From NCBI RefSeq assembly GCF_014298075.1, contig NZ_CP060418.1, positions 3,968,001-4,032,000 on the forward strand: 64,000 nucleotides of DNA, written 5' to 3'. The notes beneath the pieces were generated by a model, which was given only the letters and a program-made list of their open reading frames with translations, was not told the DNA's origin and made no database searches. Each line of letters begins with the position of its first letter. The stretch's first letter is position 1. Positions 33,767-46,221 of this stretch are shown piece by piece. The translations under genes and the position numbers were made by a program. This DNA is from Enterobacter sp. JUb54. Lineage in GTDB: Bacteria > Pseudomonadota > Gammaproteobacteria > Enterobacterales > Enterobacteriaceae.

Positions 33767-35173
33767 GTGTCACTTTCGCTTTGGCAGCAGTGTCTTGCCC
33801 GATTGCAGGATGAGTTACCAGCCACAGAATTCAGTATGTGGATACGCCCGTTGCAGGCGGAATTGAGCGATAACACGCTGGCACTGTATGCGCCAAACCG
33901 TTTTGTGCTCGATTGGGTAAGGGATAAATACCTCAATAATATCAATGGACTCCTCAATGATTTTTGCGGTGCTGATGCCCCACAGCTGCGATTTGAAGTC
34001 GGCACACGTCCGGCGGTACAGGCGCAAAGAGGCGCGGTAACGAGCAACGTTGCGGCCACCGTACCGGCGGCACAGGTGCAGACGGCGCGCGTGGCGCCAA
34101 CCATCGTGCGTCCAGGCTGGGATAACGTCCCGGCACCGGCGGAACCGACCTACCGCTCTAACGTTAACGTCAAACATACCTTTGATAACTTTGTTGAAGG
34201 TAAGTCGAACCAGCTGGCCCGTGCCGCAGCACGTCAGGTCGCGGATAATCCTGGCGGCGCCTATAACCCTTTATTCCTTTATGGTGGTACCGGTCTGGGT
34301 AAAACCCACCTGTTGCACGCGGTCGGTAACGGCATCGTCGCGCGCAAACCGAACGCCAAAGTGGTTTATATGCACTCCGAGCGTTTTGTTCAGGACATGG
34401 TTAAAGCCTTGCAGAACAACGCCATTGAAGAGTTCAAACGCTACTACCGCTCCGTAGACGCCCTGCTGATCGATGATATTCAGTTCTTTGCTAATAAAGA
34501 ACGTTCTCAGGAAGAGTTCTTCCACACCTTTAATGCCCTGCTGGAAGGTAATCAGCAGATCATTCTGACGTCGGATCGTTATCCAAAAGAGATCAATGGT
34601 GTTGAGGATCGTCTGAAATCCCGCTTCGGTTGGGGCCTGACGGTGGCGATCGAGCCGCCTGAGCTGGAAACCCGCGTAGCGATCCTGATGAAAAAGGCCG
34701 ACGAAAACGACATTCGTCTGCCGGGTGAAGTCGCCTTCTTTATTGCCAAGCGTTTACGTTCAAACGTGCGTGAGCTGGAAGGGGCACTGAACCGCGTTAT
34801 CGCCAACGCCAACTTTACCGGACGGGCGATCACCATCGATTTCGTGCGCGAAGCGCTGCGCGATCTGCTGGCTCTGCAGGAAAAACTGGTCACTATCGAC
34901 AATATTCAAAAGACGGTGGCGGAGTACTACAAGATTAAGGTAGCGGATTTGCTGTCTAAACGCCGCTCCCGTTCGGTGGCGCGACCACGCCAGATGGCGA
35001 TGGCGCTGGCGAAAGAGCTGACCAACCACAGCCTGCCGGAAATCGGCGATGCGTTTGGCGGCCGCGACCATACCACCGTGCTGCATGCATGCCGTAAGAT
35101 TGAGCAGTTGCGTGAAGAAAGCCATGATATCAAAGAAGATTTTTCCAATTTAATCAGAACATTATCCTCGTGA
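33767..35173 (+). CDS. dnaA: DnaA, replication initiator
   Basis: Opens oriC (1160-1428). The GTG at 33767, six bases after GGAG, gives 468 residues starting [22 protein letters not shown] as in E. coli; the frame is open from 33662 without a good start. Domain I covers about 1-90, a variable linker 90-135, and AAA+ domain III carries Walker [10 protein letters not shown] and Walker [11 protein letters not shown]. Domain IV is the DNA-binding signature ending [19 protein letters not shown]. The linker differs most from E. coli. Confidence 0.98.
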   Translation: MSLSLWQQCLARLQDELPATEFSMWIRPLQAELSDNTLALYAPNRFVLDWVRDKYLNNINGLLNDFCGADAPQLRFEVGTRPAVQAQRGAVTSNVAATVPAAQVQTARVAPTIVRPGWDNVPAPAEPTYRSNVNVKHTFDNFVEGKSNQLARAAARQVADNPGGAYNPLFLYGGTGLGKTHLLHAVGNGIVARKPNAKVVYMHSERFVQDMVKALQNNAIEEFKRYYRSVDALLIDDIQFFANKERSQEEFFHTFNALLEGNQQIILTSDRYPKEINGVEDRLKSRFGWGLTVAIEPPELETRVAILMKKADENDIRLPGEVAFFIAKRLRSNVRELEGALNRVIANANFTGRAITIDFVREALRDLLALQEKLVTIDNIQKTVAEYYKIKVADLLSKRRSRSVARPRQMAMALAKELTNHSLPEIGDAFGGRDHTTVLHACRKIEQLREESHDIKEDFSNLIRTLSS

Positions 35174-35177
35174 CGCT

Positions 35178-36278
35178 ATGAAATTTACCGTAGAACGTGA
35201 ACATTTATTAAAACCGCTGCAACAGGTGAGCGGTCCCTTAGGTGGCCGTCCGACGCTGCCCATTCTCGGTAACCTGCTGCTTCAGGTTTCGGATGGCGCC
35301 TTGTCGCTGACCGGCACGGACCTTGAAATGGAAATGGTGGCGCGCGTTGCGCTGATTCAGCCGCATGATGCGGGTGCAACCACCGTTCCGGCACGTAAAT
35401 TTTTTGATATCTGCCGCGGTCTGCCCGAAGGCGCGGAGATTGCGGTACAGCTGGAGGGCGACCGGATGCTGGTACGCTCCGGGCGCAGCCGTTTCTCTCT
35501 GTCGACCCTGCCCGCAGCGGATTTCCCGAACCTTGATGACTGGCAGAGCGAAGTTGAATTTACCCTGCCGCAGGCGACCATGAAGCGTCTGATTGAAGCC
35601 ACGCAGTTTTCGATGGCGCATCAGGATGTTCGCTACTACTTAAACGGCATGCTGTTTGAAACCGAAGGTGACGAACTGCGTACCGTTGCCACTGACGGAC
35701 ACCGCCTGGCGGTCTGTTCAATGCCGCTGGGCGAATCGTTGCCGAACCATTCGGTGATCGTGCCGCGTAAAGGGGTGATTGAGCTGATGCGCATGCTGGA
35801 TGGCGGCGATACGCCGCTGCGCGTGCAGATTGGCAGCAATAATATTCGCGCCCACGTCGGTGATTTTATCTTCACTTCGAAGCTGGTTGACGGTCGTTTC
35901 CCGGATTATCGCCGCGTATTGCCGAAAAACCCGGACAAGCACCTCGATGCCGGCTGCGATATTCTGAAGCAGGCTTTTGCCCGCGCGGCGATCCTCTCGA
36001 ACGAAAAATTCCGCGGCGTGCGTCTGTATGTCAGTGAAAACCAGCTGAAAATCACCGCCAATAACCCGGAACAGGAAGAAGCAGAAGAAATTCTTGATGT
36101 TTCTTACTCCGGCAGCGAGATGGAAATCGGCTTTAACGTCAGCTACGTGCTGGATGTGCTGAATGCGCTGAAGTGCGAAAACGTCCGTATTCTGCTGACC
36201 GACTCCGTTTCAAGCGTCCAGATTGAAGATGCAGCCAGTCAGAGCGCGGCTTACGTTGTCATGCCAATGCGTTTATAG
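35178..36278 (+). CDS. dnaN: DnaN, DNA polymerase III sliding clamp (beta)
   Basis: Processivity clamp, 366 residues, made of three similar domains. The start MKFTVEREHLLKPLQQVSGPLGGRPTLPILGN and the C-terminus AYVVMPMRL, which forms part of the partner-binding pocket, match E. coli. It starts four bases after dnaA and is cotranscribed with it. Confidence 0.98.
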   Translation: MKFTVEREHLLKPLQQVSGPLGGRPTLPILGNLLLQVSDGALSLTGTDLEMEMVARVALIQPHDAGATTVPARKFFDICRGLPEGAEIAVQLEGDRMLVRSGRSRFSLSTLPAADFPNLDDWQSEVEFTLPQATMKRLIEATQFSMAHQDVRYYLNGMLFETEGDELRTVATDGHRLAVCSMPLGESLPNHSVIVPRKGVIELMRMLDGGDTPLRVQIGSNNIRAHVGDFIFTSKLVDGRFPDYRRVLPKNPDKHLDAGCDILKQAFARAAILSNEKFRGVRLYVSENQLKITANNPEQEEAEEILDVSYSGSEMEIGFNVSYVLDVLNALKCENVRILLTDSVSSVQIEDAASQSAAYVVMPMRL

Positions 36279-36417
36279 AAAAGTATCGGGCTATCTTACT
36301 TGTTATTCTGGCTCCGGGCAGTGCTCGCAATCCTCACGTACTTCAGTACGCTCCGGTTGCTGTGCGCTGGCCGTAACCAGACTAACGGCGACGATAACGC
36401 CCTGGTTATGAGCTGAT
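36279..36417. repeat. palindromic intergenic element between dnaN and recF
   Basis: A 139-base spacer where E. coli, as remembered, has overlapping dnaN and recF. Its centre is a symmetric hairpin: GCAATC (36327-36332), CGTACT (36337-36342), loop TC, AGTACG (36345-36350) and GGTTGC (36355-36360), with a 4x4 internal loop. It looks like a mobile or repeated intergenic palindrome rather than a gene; copy number elsewhere is unknown. Confidence 0.6.
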
Positions 36418-39934
<3,517 letters not shown>

Positions 39935-39958
39935 TCGTTGCGATAGGGTCATACTCAG

Positions 39959-39984
39959 GCCGCGCGTTCAGCGCGGCTTTTTTA
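39959..39984 (+). terminator. gyrB terminator
   Basis: GCCGCGC (39959-39965) pairs with GCGCGGC (39971-39977), loop GTTCA, then seven T. The T-run overlaps the stop codon of the convergent LysR gene. Confidence 0.9.
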
Positions 39985-40905
39985 TGGGCGCGGGTCAGGA
40001 TCCAGCGACATCACTGCCGGCAAGCGACTCACCAGCCTGTCGATGGCTATTCTCACCCTCAGGGGCAAATGTGCCGTTTGTTGCCAGACGGCATGAACGG
40101 GGAAGCGCACATCAGCTGCCTGCTTGAACAGCGGGACGAGTTTTCCATTTTGCAGGTCCTGGCGCACCATCCAGCAGGGCAACCATGCTATGCCGTGTCC
40201 GGCCAGCGCGGCGTCGCAGATCGCCTGTAAATCATCCATATTCAGTGATGACCGGGGCACGATTGTGTGCGGCGTTCCTTCGTTATCCGCAAGTTGCCAG
40301 GGCAAAACCCGACCGGCGCGCAGATAGTTGATGGCCGAATGCTGATGTAAATCGGCAATGGTGTGTGGCTGGCCGTGATTCATCAGATAATCCGGCGCGG
40401 CGCACAGCACCATTCTGTGTTCCCCCAGCCTTCTGGCGGCCAGCACGGTGCTGTCTGCCAGTGCGCCATTGCGCACCGCCATATCAAACCCTTCCTCGAT
40501 GAGATCCACCACCCGGTCGCTGAATGACATTTCCAGCTCAAGCCCCGGATGTTCCTGTGCCAGCTCAATTAACAGCGGCGCGATGCACTGACGACCAAAC
40601 AGCATGGGCATCGCGACACGCAGGCGGCCACGCACCTGCTGTTTCCCGGTTTCCAGCAGCGATTCGGCACCACGAATCTCCTCCAGCGCGCGCAGGCAGT
40701 GCTCATAAAACAGTGCGCCGCTATCCGTCAGGCTCTGGCTGCGTGTTGTGCGTTGAAACAGACGCACCTCCAGCCGCTCTTCAAGCCGGGCGATGCTCTT
40801 GCCCACCGCCGAACGAGATAAGTGCAGACGAATTGCCGCCTGCGCAAAACTTCCCGCCTCAACGGCGGCCACGAAAACGGGAATATCCTTCAGCGTATCG
40901 GTCAT
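39982..40905 (-). CDS. LysR-family transcriptional regulator
   Basis: LysR-type regulator of about 307 residues from the ATG at 40905 (MTDTLKDIPVFVAAVEAGSF); a TTG 24 bases further upstream would give 315. The helix-turn-helix (SFAQAAIRLHLSRSAVGKSIARLE) and CrgA/DmlR-type effector domain (MSFSDRVVDLIEEGFDMAVRNG) are typical. It is divergent from the oxidoreductase gene at 41015 with a 109-base shared promoter region, so it very likely controls that gene. E. coli has yidB at this position instead. Confidence 0.88.
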   Translation of the reverse strand: MTDTLKDIPVFVAAVEAGSFAQAAIRLHLSRSAVGKSIARLEERLEVRLFQRTTRSQSLTDSGALFYEHCLRALEEIRGAESLLETGKQQVRGRLRVAMPMLFGRQCIAPLLIELAQEHPGLELEMSFSDRVVDLIEEGFDMAVRNGALADSTVLAARRLGEHRMVLCAAPDYLMNHGQPHTIADLHQHSAINYLRAGRVLPWQLADNEGTPHTIVPRSSLNMDDLQAICDAALAGHGIAWLPCWMVRQDLQNGKLVPLFKQAADVRFPVHAVWQQTAHLPLRVRIAIDRLVSRLPAVMSLDPDPRP

Positions 40906-41014
40906 AGATTGTATCGATTTTGGCGTCAATGATGGGAAAAGTTATCGCCACTGGCGACGGTTAGTCAACGCTAAACTGTCGCTACTGAAGCCTTTTGATG
41001 GCAGGAGAAAAACG

Positions 41015-42040
41015 ATGACAGAGACAATGCAACGCTGGTCAATGAACGCCCTTGGGCGCGAGAATCTCAGACTCATTCAGGAGCCGGTTCCCCGGCCTGG
41101 CCCCGGTGAAGTGCGCGTGCGCGTGAACGCCGTCGCGCTCAACTATCGCGATAAAATGGTCATTGAAGGCACTATGCCGATTTCACTTTCCTTCCCCTTT
41201 ACGCCAGCGTCGGATATGGCGGGCGTGGTGGAGAGTACGGGGGCGGGCGTCACGCGTTTTAAATCCGGCGATCGCGTTATCTCGACCTTCTTCCCTGAGT
41301 GGATCGACGGCAAGCCGGTCGCGGACGCACGCCACCTGCCCTATAAAACGCTTGGGGGTTACTTCCAGGGCATGCTGGCTGAATACGTGATTGTGAATGA
41401 AAACGGGCTGGTGGCTGCCCCGCAAATGCTGGATGACGCTGAGGCCAGCACCTTACCTTGCGCAGGGCTTACCGCCTGGTTCGCGCTGGTGGAACGCGGG
41501 AATTTACGCGCCGGCCAGTCGGTGCTGGTGCAAGGCACCGGAGGGGTTGCGATATTCGCTCTGCAAATTGCAAAAGCGCAGGGGGCAGAGGTTTTTGTCA
41601 CCTCCGGCAGCGATGAAAAGCTGGCGCAGGCCAAAAAGCTCGGCGCCGATCACGGCATTAACCGACTCAAAGGCGACTGGGCAGAAGAGATATATCAGCT
41701 GACCGACGATCGCGGTATCGACCATATTATCGAAACCGTCGGCGGGGAGAACCTGAGGCATTCCCTGCGAGCCGTTGCCGTTCATGGTCGCATATCGGTG
41801 ATTGGCGTTCTGGGCGGGAGTGAAATCTCGCTGCCAGCCAGCGAGCTGTTGCTGAAATCGCCGGTTATTCAGGGAATTGGGGTTGGGCACCGCCGCGCGC
41901 TGGAAGATTTCGTCCGCGCCGTTGAGGTGACCGGGTTGAAACCGGTGATCGAGCAGCGCTACCGCTTTAACCAGCTTGAACAGGCGCTTGAACATCTCGA
42001 TCGTGGGGCGTTTGGTAAAATCGTCCTCACCCGCGAGTGA
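41015..42040 (+). CDS. MDR-family NAD(P)-dependent alcohol dehydrogenase/quinone oxidoreductase
   Basis: A 341-residue medium-chain dehydrogenase/reductase. The ATG at 41015 follows CAGGAGAAAAACG; the frame is open further upstream but would overlap the divergent LysR gene. The GroES-like N-terminal domain includes AVALNYRDKMV and PFTPASDMAGVVESTG. The Rossmann motif GTGGVAIFALQIAKAQGAEV binds the nucleotide. It lacks the Cys-rich structural zinc lobe, so it belongs with the zinc-poor oxidoreductases. Substrate unknown. Confidence 0.85.
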   Translation: MTETMQRWSMNALGRENLRLIQEPVPRPGPGEVRVRVNAVALNYRDKMVIEGTMPISLSFPFTPASDMAGVVESTGAGVTRFKSGDRVISTFFPEWIDGKPVADARHLPYKTLGGYFQGMLAEYVIVNENGLVAAPQMLDDAEASTLPCAGLTAWFALVERGNLRAGQSVLVQGTGGVAIFALQIAKAQGAEVFVTSGSDEKLAQAKKLGADHGINRLKGDWAEEIYQLTDDRGIDHIIETVGGENLRHSLRAVAVHGRISVIGVLGGSEISLPASELLLKSPVIQGIGVGHRRALEDFVRAVEVTGLKPVIEQRYRFNQLEQALEHLDRGAFGKIVLTRE

Positions 42041-42154
42041 GCCAGGTTCCCCAGGACGGGCGTAAAAGGGGTGTTTTTGCTGCGCAATGTAGCTCTATTT
42101 TTGCGAGCTTAATCGCGTTAGCATGAGGTAGCACTCATTTATCCTGGGGATCTC

Positions 42155-42967
42155 ATGGCTATCAAACTTATTGCAATCGATATGGACGGCACGCTGCTGC
42201 TGCCTGACCATACCATCTCTCCTGCAGTGAAAGCGGCGATTGCCGCAGCACGCGCACGCGGCGTCAATGTGGTACTGACCACCGGGCGCCCGTATGCCGG
42301 AGTTCACAGCTATCTGAAAGAACTGCAGATGGAACAGCCGGGAGACTACTGCATCACCTACAACGGTGCGCTGGTACAGAAAGCGAGCGACGGCAGCACC
42401 GTGGCGCAAACGGCGCTGAGCTATGACGACTACCGCTATCTCGAGCAGCTCTCCCGTGACGTGGGGTCGCATTTTCATGCCCTTGACCGCAATACGCTGT
42501 ACACCGCCAACCGCGATGTCAGCTACTACACGGTGCATGAATCCTATGTCGCGACGATCCCGCTGGTCTTCTGCGAAGCCGAAAATATGGACTCGAACAT
42601 CCAGCTGCTGAAGGTGATGATGATCGATGAGCCGGCGATCCTCGACCAGGCTATTGCCCGCATCCCGGCGGAAGTGAAAGAGAAATATACCGTGCTGAAA
42701 AGCGCGCCATACTTCCTCGAAATCCTCGATAAACGCGTCAATAAAGGGACCGGCGTGAAATCGCTGGCCGACGCGCTGAATATCAAGCAGGACGAGATCA
42801 TGGCGATTGGCGATCAGGAAAATGACATTGCGATGATTGAGTTCGCTGGCGTCGGCGTGGCGATGGACAACGCCATCCCAACGGTGAAAGAAGCTGCAAA
42901 CTTTATTACTAAATCGAACCTGGAAGATGGCGTGGCCTGGGCGATTGAGAAGTACGTATTATCCTGA
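42155..42967 (+). CDS. yidA: YidA, Cof-type HAD sugar phosphatase
   Basis: HAD phosphatase with a C2 cap, 270 residues. Motif I is AIDMDGTLL (nucleophile Asp9), motif II is VVLTTGRPY, and motif IV is MAIGDQENDIAMIEFAG. The E. coli enzyme acts on several sugar phosphates. GGGG before the ATG gives the ribosome-binding site. It is followed by a strong terminator. Confidence 0.95.
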   Translation: MAIKLIAIDMDGTLLLPDHTISPAVKAAIAAARARGVNVVLTTGRPYAGVHSYLKELQMEQPGDYCITYNGALVQKASDGSTVAQTALSYDDYRYLEQLSRDVGSHFHALDRNTLYTANRDVSYYTVHESYVATIPLVFCEAENMDSNIQLLKVMMIDEPAILDQAIARIPAEVKEKYTVLKSAPYFLEILDKRVNKGTGVKSLADALNIKQDEIMAIGDQENDIAMIEFAGVGVAMDNAIPTVKEAANFITKSNLEDGVAWAIEKYVLS

Positions 42968-42973
42968 CCGAAC

Positions 42974-43002
42974 TTTCAGGCCCGGCAGCTCCGGGCCTGA
43001 AA
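42974..43002 (+). terminator. yidA terminator
   Basis: TTTCAGGCCCGG (42974-42985) pairs with CCGGGCCTGAAA (42991-43002), a perfect 12-bp stem with a five-base loop; only short A/T flanks follow. Confidence 0.75.
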
Positions 43003-43233
43003 ACCCGCCGATGGTGCGTAAAATGAATCACTTAGGTCCTTTTTTTGCACTGAAAGGGGGAAATCCGCACTTATCCCTTCCCTTGATGACGACGAATTCT
43101 ATAAGCTTTCCTGTTTAACGTTCGACGACCCCATTTCTGCTCCGAAAGAGTCAGGCTGGATGCCAGCTATACTCAAATTCGACGCTATCTTGCTTTACTG
43201 GCCGTCACCATTTTTTATCTCTGGAGAGCATCG

Positions 43234-44376
43234 TTGTTGAGCACGCTGCGTAGCGTCATTCTGTGTTGCATTACATGCTCGTTTATCGGGCAGGTTCAGG
43301 CGCAGGCCCTTAACCGGGAGCAGATTGACGACTGGCTAAAACGGCTGGGCGCCAGCGACAAATTTGATGCCTCCAAAGGTATCGACTGGGGCGTGATGCC
43401 TGGTCCGTTTTATACGCCGGAATTAGGCCTCGGGATCGGAACCGCGGTGGTCGGTATGTACCGGCCTGACCCCAATGACACCCTCAGTCAAAACTCGACC
43501 TTAACGCTCAGCGGCTATGCCAGCTCTACCGGCGCCTTCGGCGTCAGCGTCAAGAATTACGCCTTTTTTGCTGACGATCGCTGGCGTATTTTTCTTGAAG
43601 GCTCGCTGGCCAATACGCCCACCTACTACTGGGGTCAGGGCTTCGCCGCCGCCGATAATGACGGCGACAAAGAGAAATATACCGCTCAGGTGCTGACGCT
43701 GCGCCCCACGGTCTATCGCCAGCTGGTGGACAACGTATATCTTGGGGTTGGCTGGTCGCTGGCGGCCCAGAATGCCGACGAAATGGACCGGGAAGATCTG
43801 CCGAAAATAGAAAGTACCCCTCAGGGGCCGTCGGTCTTCAGTTCTGGCGTCAGCATTGATTTAACCTGGGACGACCGCGATTTTGTCCCCAACCCGCGTC
43901 AGGGCCAGTACGCCGATCTGCGGTATACCCACTACGCGCCGGGCCTCGGGAGCGACACCCGATTTGACGAATTCCATCTGCACTACAGCCGCTACACCGC
44001 GCTCAGCGACAAAAGCGTGCTGGCCTGGGAGGCCGACGGGGTCTTTACCCAGGGCGATGTGCCGTGGAGCATGCTCCCGCTGCTGGGCAGCGATGAACGT
44101 ATGCGCGGCTACTATCAGGGGCGCTATCGCGATAAAAACGTATTCAGCTCGCAGCTGGAGTATCGCCGTCAGCTAACCTGGCGCCACGGCATTGTTGCCT
44201 GGGTGGGCGCCGGAACGATGGGGCCGTCCGTCGATACGCTTAATGATGGCCGCTGGCTACCGACGGCGGGCGTTGGCTATCGTTTTGAATTTAAACCTAA
44301 GGTGAATATCCGCCTCGACTATGGCATTGGCAAAGGCAGCAGCGGCTTTTACTTCCAGGTCGGCGAGGCCTTCTGA
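43234..44376 (+). CDS. BamA/TamA-family outer membrane protein
   Basis: A 380-residue outer-membrane beta-barrel of the bacterial surface antigen (D15) family without obvious POTRA domains. The signal peptide is MLSTLRSVILCCITCSFIGQ, cleaved near VQAQA. Alternating aromatic strands and the stretches SIDLTWDDRDFVPNPRQGQY, RMRGYYQGRYRDKN and VGYRFEFKPKVNIRLDYGIGKGSSGFYFQVGEAF are typical, with the barrel ending in a terminal phenylalanine. The start is TTG (43234; a second TTG follows), seven bases after GGAGA; no in-frame ATG exists. E. coli carries the unrelated lipoprotein gene yidX here. Function unknown. Confidence 0.85.
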   Translation: MLSTLRSVILCCITCSFIGQVQAQALNREQIDDWLKRLGASDKFDASKGIDWGVMPGPFYTPELGLGIGTAVVGMYRPDPNDTLSQNSTLTLSGYASSTGAFGVSVKNYAFFADDRWRIFLEGSLANTPTYYWGQGFAAADNDGDKEKYTAQVLTLRPTVYRQLVDNVYLGVGWSLAAQNADEMDREDLPKIESTPQGPSVFSSGVSIDLTWDDRDFVPNPRQGQYADLRYTHYAPGLGSDTRFDEFHLHYSRYTALSDKSVLAWEADGVFTQGDVPWSMLPLLGSDERMRGYYQGRYRDKNVFSSQLEYRRQLTWRHGIVAWVGAGTMGPSVDTLNDGRWLPTAGVGYRFEFKPKVNIRLDYGIGKGSSGFYFQVGEAF

Positions 44377-44413
44377 CCGCCATTTCCCACCAATCTTCTG
44401 ACGTCCCCTCCGA

Positions 44414-44440
44414 CAGCGCTCTCCGATGCGCTGTTTTTTT
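44414..44440 (+). terminator. terminator after the outer membrane protein gene
   Basis: CAGCGC (44414-44419) pairs with GCGCTG (44428-44433), followed by seven T. Confidence 0.85.
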
Positions 44441-44471
44441 ATCTTATCAATTGTTCTTTTTGTGATCTAAA

Positions 44472-44503
44472 TTGTAGTACAACATAATCAATTGGTACTA
44501 CTA
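44472..44503. promoter_or_regulatory. probable DgoR operators of the dgo operon
   Basis: TTGTAGTACAA (44472-44482) is a perfect 11-bp palindrome, and TGGTACTACTA (44493-44503) is a 9-of-11 copy in the other orientation. Their centres are 21 bp apart, two helical turns. They lie about 110 bases before dgoR, where E. coli DgoR binds. A CRP half-site TGTGATCT directly precedes them (from 44461). Confidence 0.7.
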
Positions 44504-44609
44504 TCTGTCGCATCAGATAAATAAAGGTGTCATGTTTGTACTGCAAAGGTGAGGCGAAAACCGCCAGTCAGAGTAAAGTAAGGCGACGTCATCTCTTAAA
44601 GGACATGCC

Positions 44610-45299
44610 ATGAACCTGACCAAAACCGACCGCATCATCATGACGCTGGGCCGCCAGATTGTTGGGGGCAAATACGTTCCCGGTTCCGCGCTGCCGGCAG
44701 AGGCCGAGCTGTGTGAAGAGTTTGAAACCTCGCGCAACATCATTCGCGAAGTGTTTCGTTCTTTGATGGCGAAACGGCTGATTGAAATGAAACGCTATCG
44801 CGGGGCGTTTGTCGCGCCGCGTAACCACTGGAATTACCTGGATACCGAAGTCCTGCAGTGGGTACTGGAACACGATTATGACCCGCGCCTGATTGGCGCC
44901 ATGAGCGAAGTACGAAACCTGGTGGAGCCGGCCATCGCTCGTTGGGCGGCGGAGCGGGCAACTTCCAGCGATCTGGCGCAAATAGAAGAAGCGCTTAACG
45001 ACATGATCGCCAATAACCAGGACCGTGATGCGTTTAACGAAGCCGATATTCGTTATCACGAGGCGGTACTGCAATCGGTCCATAACCCGGTGCTCCAGCA
45101 GCTGACGGTAGCCATCAGCTCATTACAGCGAGCGGTGTTTGAACGGACCTGGATGGGCGATGAGGGCAATATGCCGAAAACGCTCCAGGAACATAAGGCG
45201 CTGTTTGATGCCATCCGGCATCAGGATAGCGAAGCGGCAGAGCAGGCGGCGCTCACCATGATCGCCAGCTCAACACGAAGGCTGAAGGAAATCACATGA
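44610..45299 (+). CDS. dgoR: DgoR, GntR/FadR-family repressor of galactonate catabolism
   Basis: Represses the dgo operon; D-galactonate is the inducer in E. coli. It is 229 residues: N-terminal winged helix (GSALPAEAELCEEFETSRNIIREVFRSL) and C-terminal FCD effector domain with conserved RYHEAVLQSVHNPVL. It is the first gene of the operon it controls and overlaps dgoK by four bases. Confidence 0.96.
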   Translation: MNLTKTDRIIMTLGRQIVGGKYVPGSALPAEAELCEEFETSRNIIREVFRSLMAKRLIEMKRYRGAFVAPRNHWNYLDTEVLQWVLEHDYDPRLIGAMSEVRNLVEPAIARWAAERATSSDLAQIEEALNDMIANNQDRDAFNEADIRYHEAVLQSVHNPVLQQLTVAISSLQRAVFERTWMGDEGNMPKTLQEHKALFDAIRHQDSEAAEQAALTMIASSTRRLKEIT

Positions 45300-46195
45300 T
45301 ATCTCGCTACATCGCAATAGACTGGGGTTCGACCAATCTGCGCGCCTGGCTTTATCAGGGCGAAAAATGCCTGGAAAGCAGGCAATCAGAAGCAGGCGTC
45401 ACTCGCCTGAATGGCAAATCCCCGGCCGCGGTGTTGAGTGAGATAACCGAAAACTGGCGCGAAGGCGCCACTCCGGTAGTGATGGCGGGAATGGTCGGCA
45501 GTAATGTCGGCTGGAAGGTTGCGCCCTACCTGCCGGTTCCCGTTCATTTCTCGGCAATTGGCCAACAGTTAACCGCTGTTGGCGACAATATCTGGATTAT
45601 TCCCGGGCTGTGCGTCTCTGAAGATAACAACCACAACGTCATGCGTGGCGAAGAGACCCAGCTGCTCGGGGCCCAGGCGCTTGCCCCTTCTTCTGTCTAT
45701 GTGATGCCCGGCACCCACTGCAAATGGGTGCAGGCCGACCGCCAGCAAATCCACCATTTCCGCACCGTGATGACCGGTGAACTGCATCACCTGCTGTTGA
45801 GCCACTCGCTGATTGGCGCCGGGCTGCCGCCGCAAGTTGCGGCACCGGAAGCATTTCACGCCGGACTCGAACGCGGGCTGGCCTCGCCTGACCTGCTGGC
45901 CCGGCTGTTTGAAGTGCGGGCGGCGCATGTCCTGGGGGCGCTCCCGCGTGAACAGGTGAGCGAGTTTCTCTCCGGGCTGCTGATTGGCGCGGAAGTCGCC
46001 ACCCTCAGCGAGCGCTTTGCCGGGCAGCAGGCGATAACGCTGGTTGCCGGATCGACGCTGACCGCCCGCTACGCTCAGGCGTTTCATGCCATGGGGCGCG
46101 ATGTCGCCACCATTGACGGCGATACGGCCTTTCAGGCGGGCATACGCTTCCTGATCCAGTCCGCCCCGGTGCTGGCGACCCGCTCAGCGGAATGA
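45296..46195 (+). CDS. dgoK: DgoK, 2-dehydro-3-deoxygalactonokinase
   Basis: Phosphorylates 2-keto-3-deoxygalactonate, the second intracellular step. It is 299 residues, a little longer at the C-terminus than the E. coli protein. The N-terminal phosphate-binding loop AIDWGSTNLRAW and the motifs VMAGMVGSNVGW and MPGTHCKWV are conserved. ATGA overlap with dgoR implies coupling. Confidence 0.95.
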   Translation: MISRYIAIDWGSTNLRAWLYQGEKCLESRQSEAGVTRLNGKSPAAVLSEITENWREGATPVVMAGMVGSNVGWKVAPYLPVPVHFSAIGQQLTAVGDNIWIIPGLCVSEDNNHNVMRGEETQLLGAQALAPSSVYVMPGTHCKWVQADRQQIHHFRTVMTGELHHLLLSHSLIGAGLPPQVAAPEAFHAGLERGLASPDLLARLFEVRAAHVLGALPREQVSEFLSGLLIGAEVATLSERFAGQQAITLVAGSTLTARYAQAFHAMGRDVATIDGDTAFQAGIRFLIQSAPVLATRSAE

Positions 46196-46221
46196 TTTTG
46201 TGTAACTAAGGAGCATCGCAT

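Noticed and set aside
43160-43240. 26-codon frame ending at the TTG start of the outer membrane protein gene, possible leader peptide
   Set aside because: No ribosome-binding site before its ATG and no attenuator-like hairpins between it and the gene; the stop overlap is probably chance.
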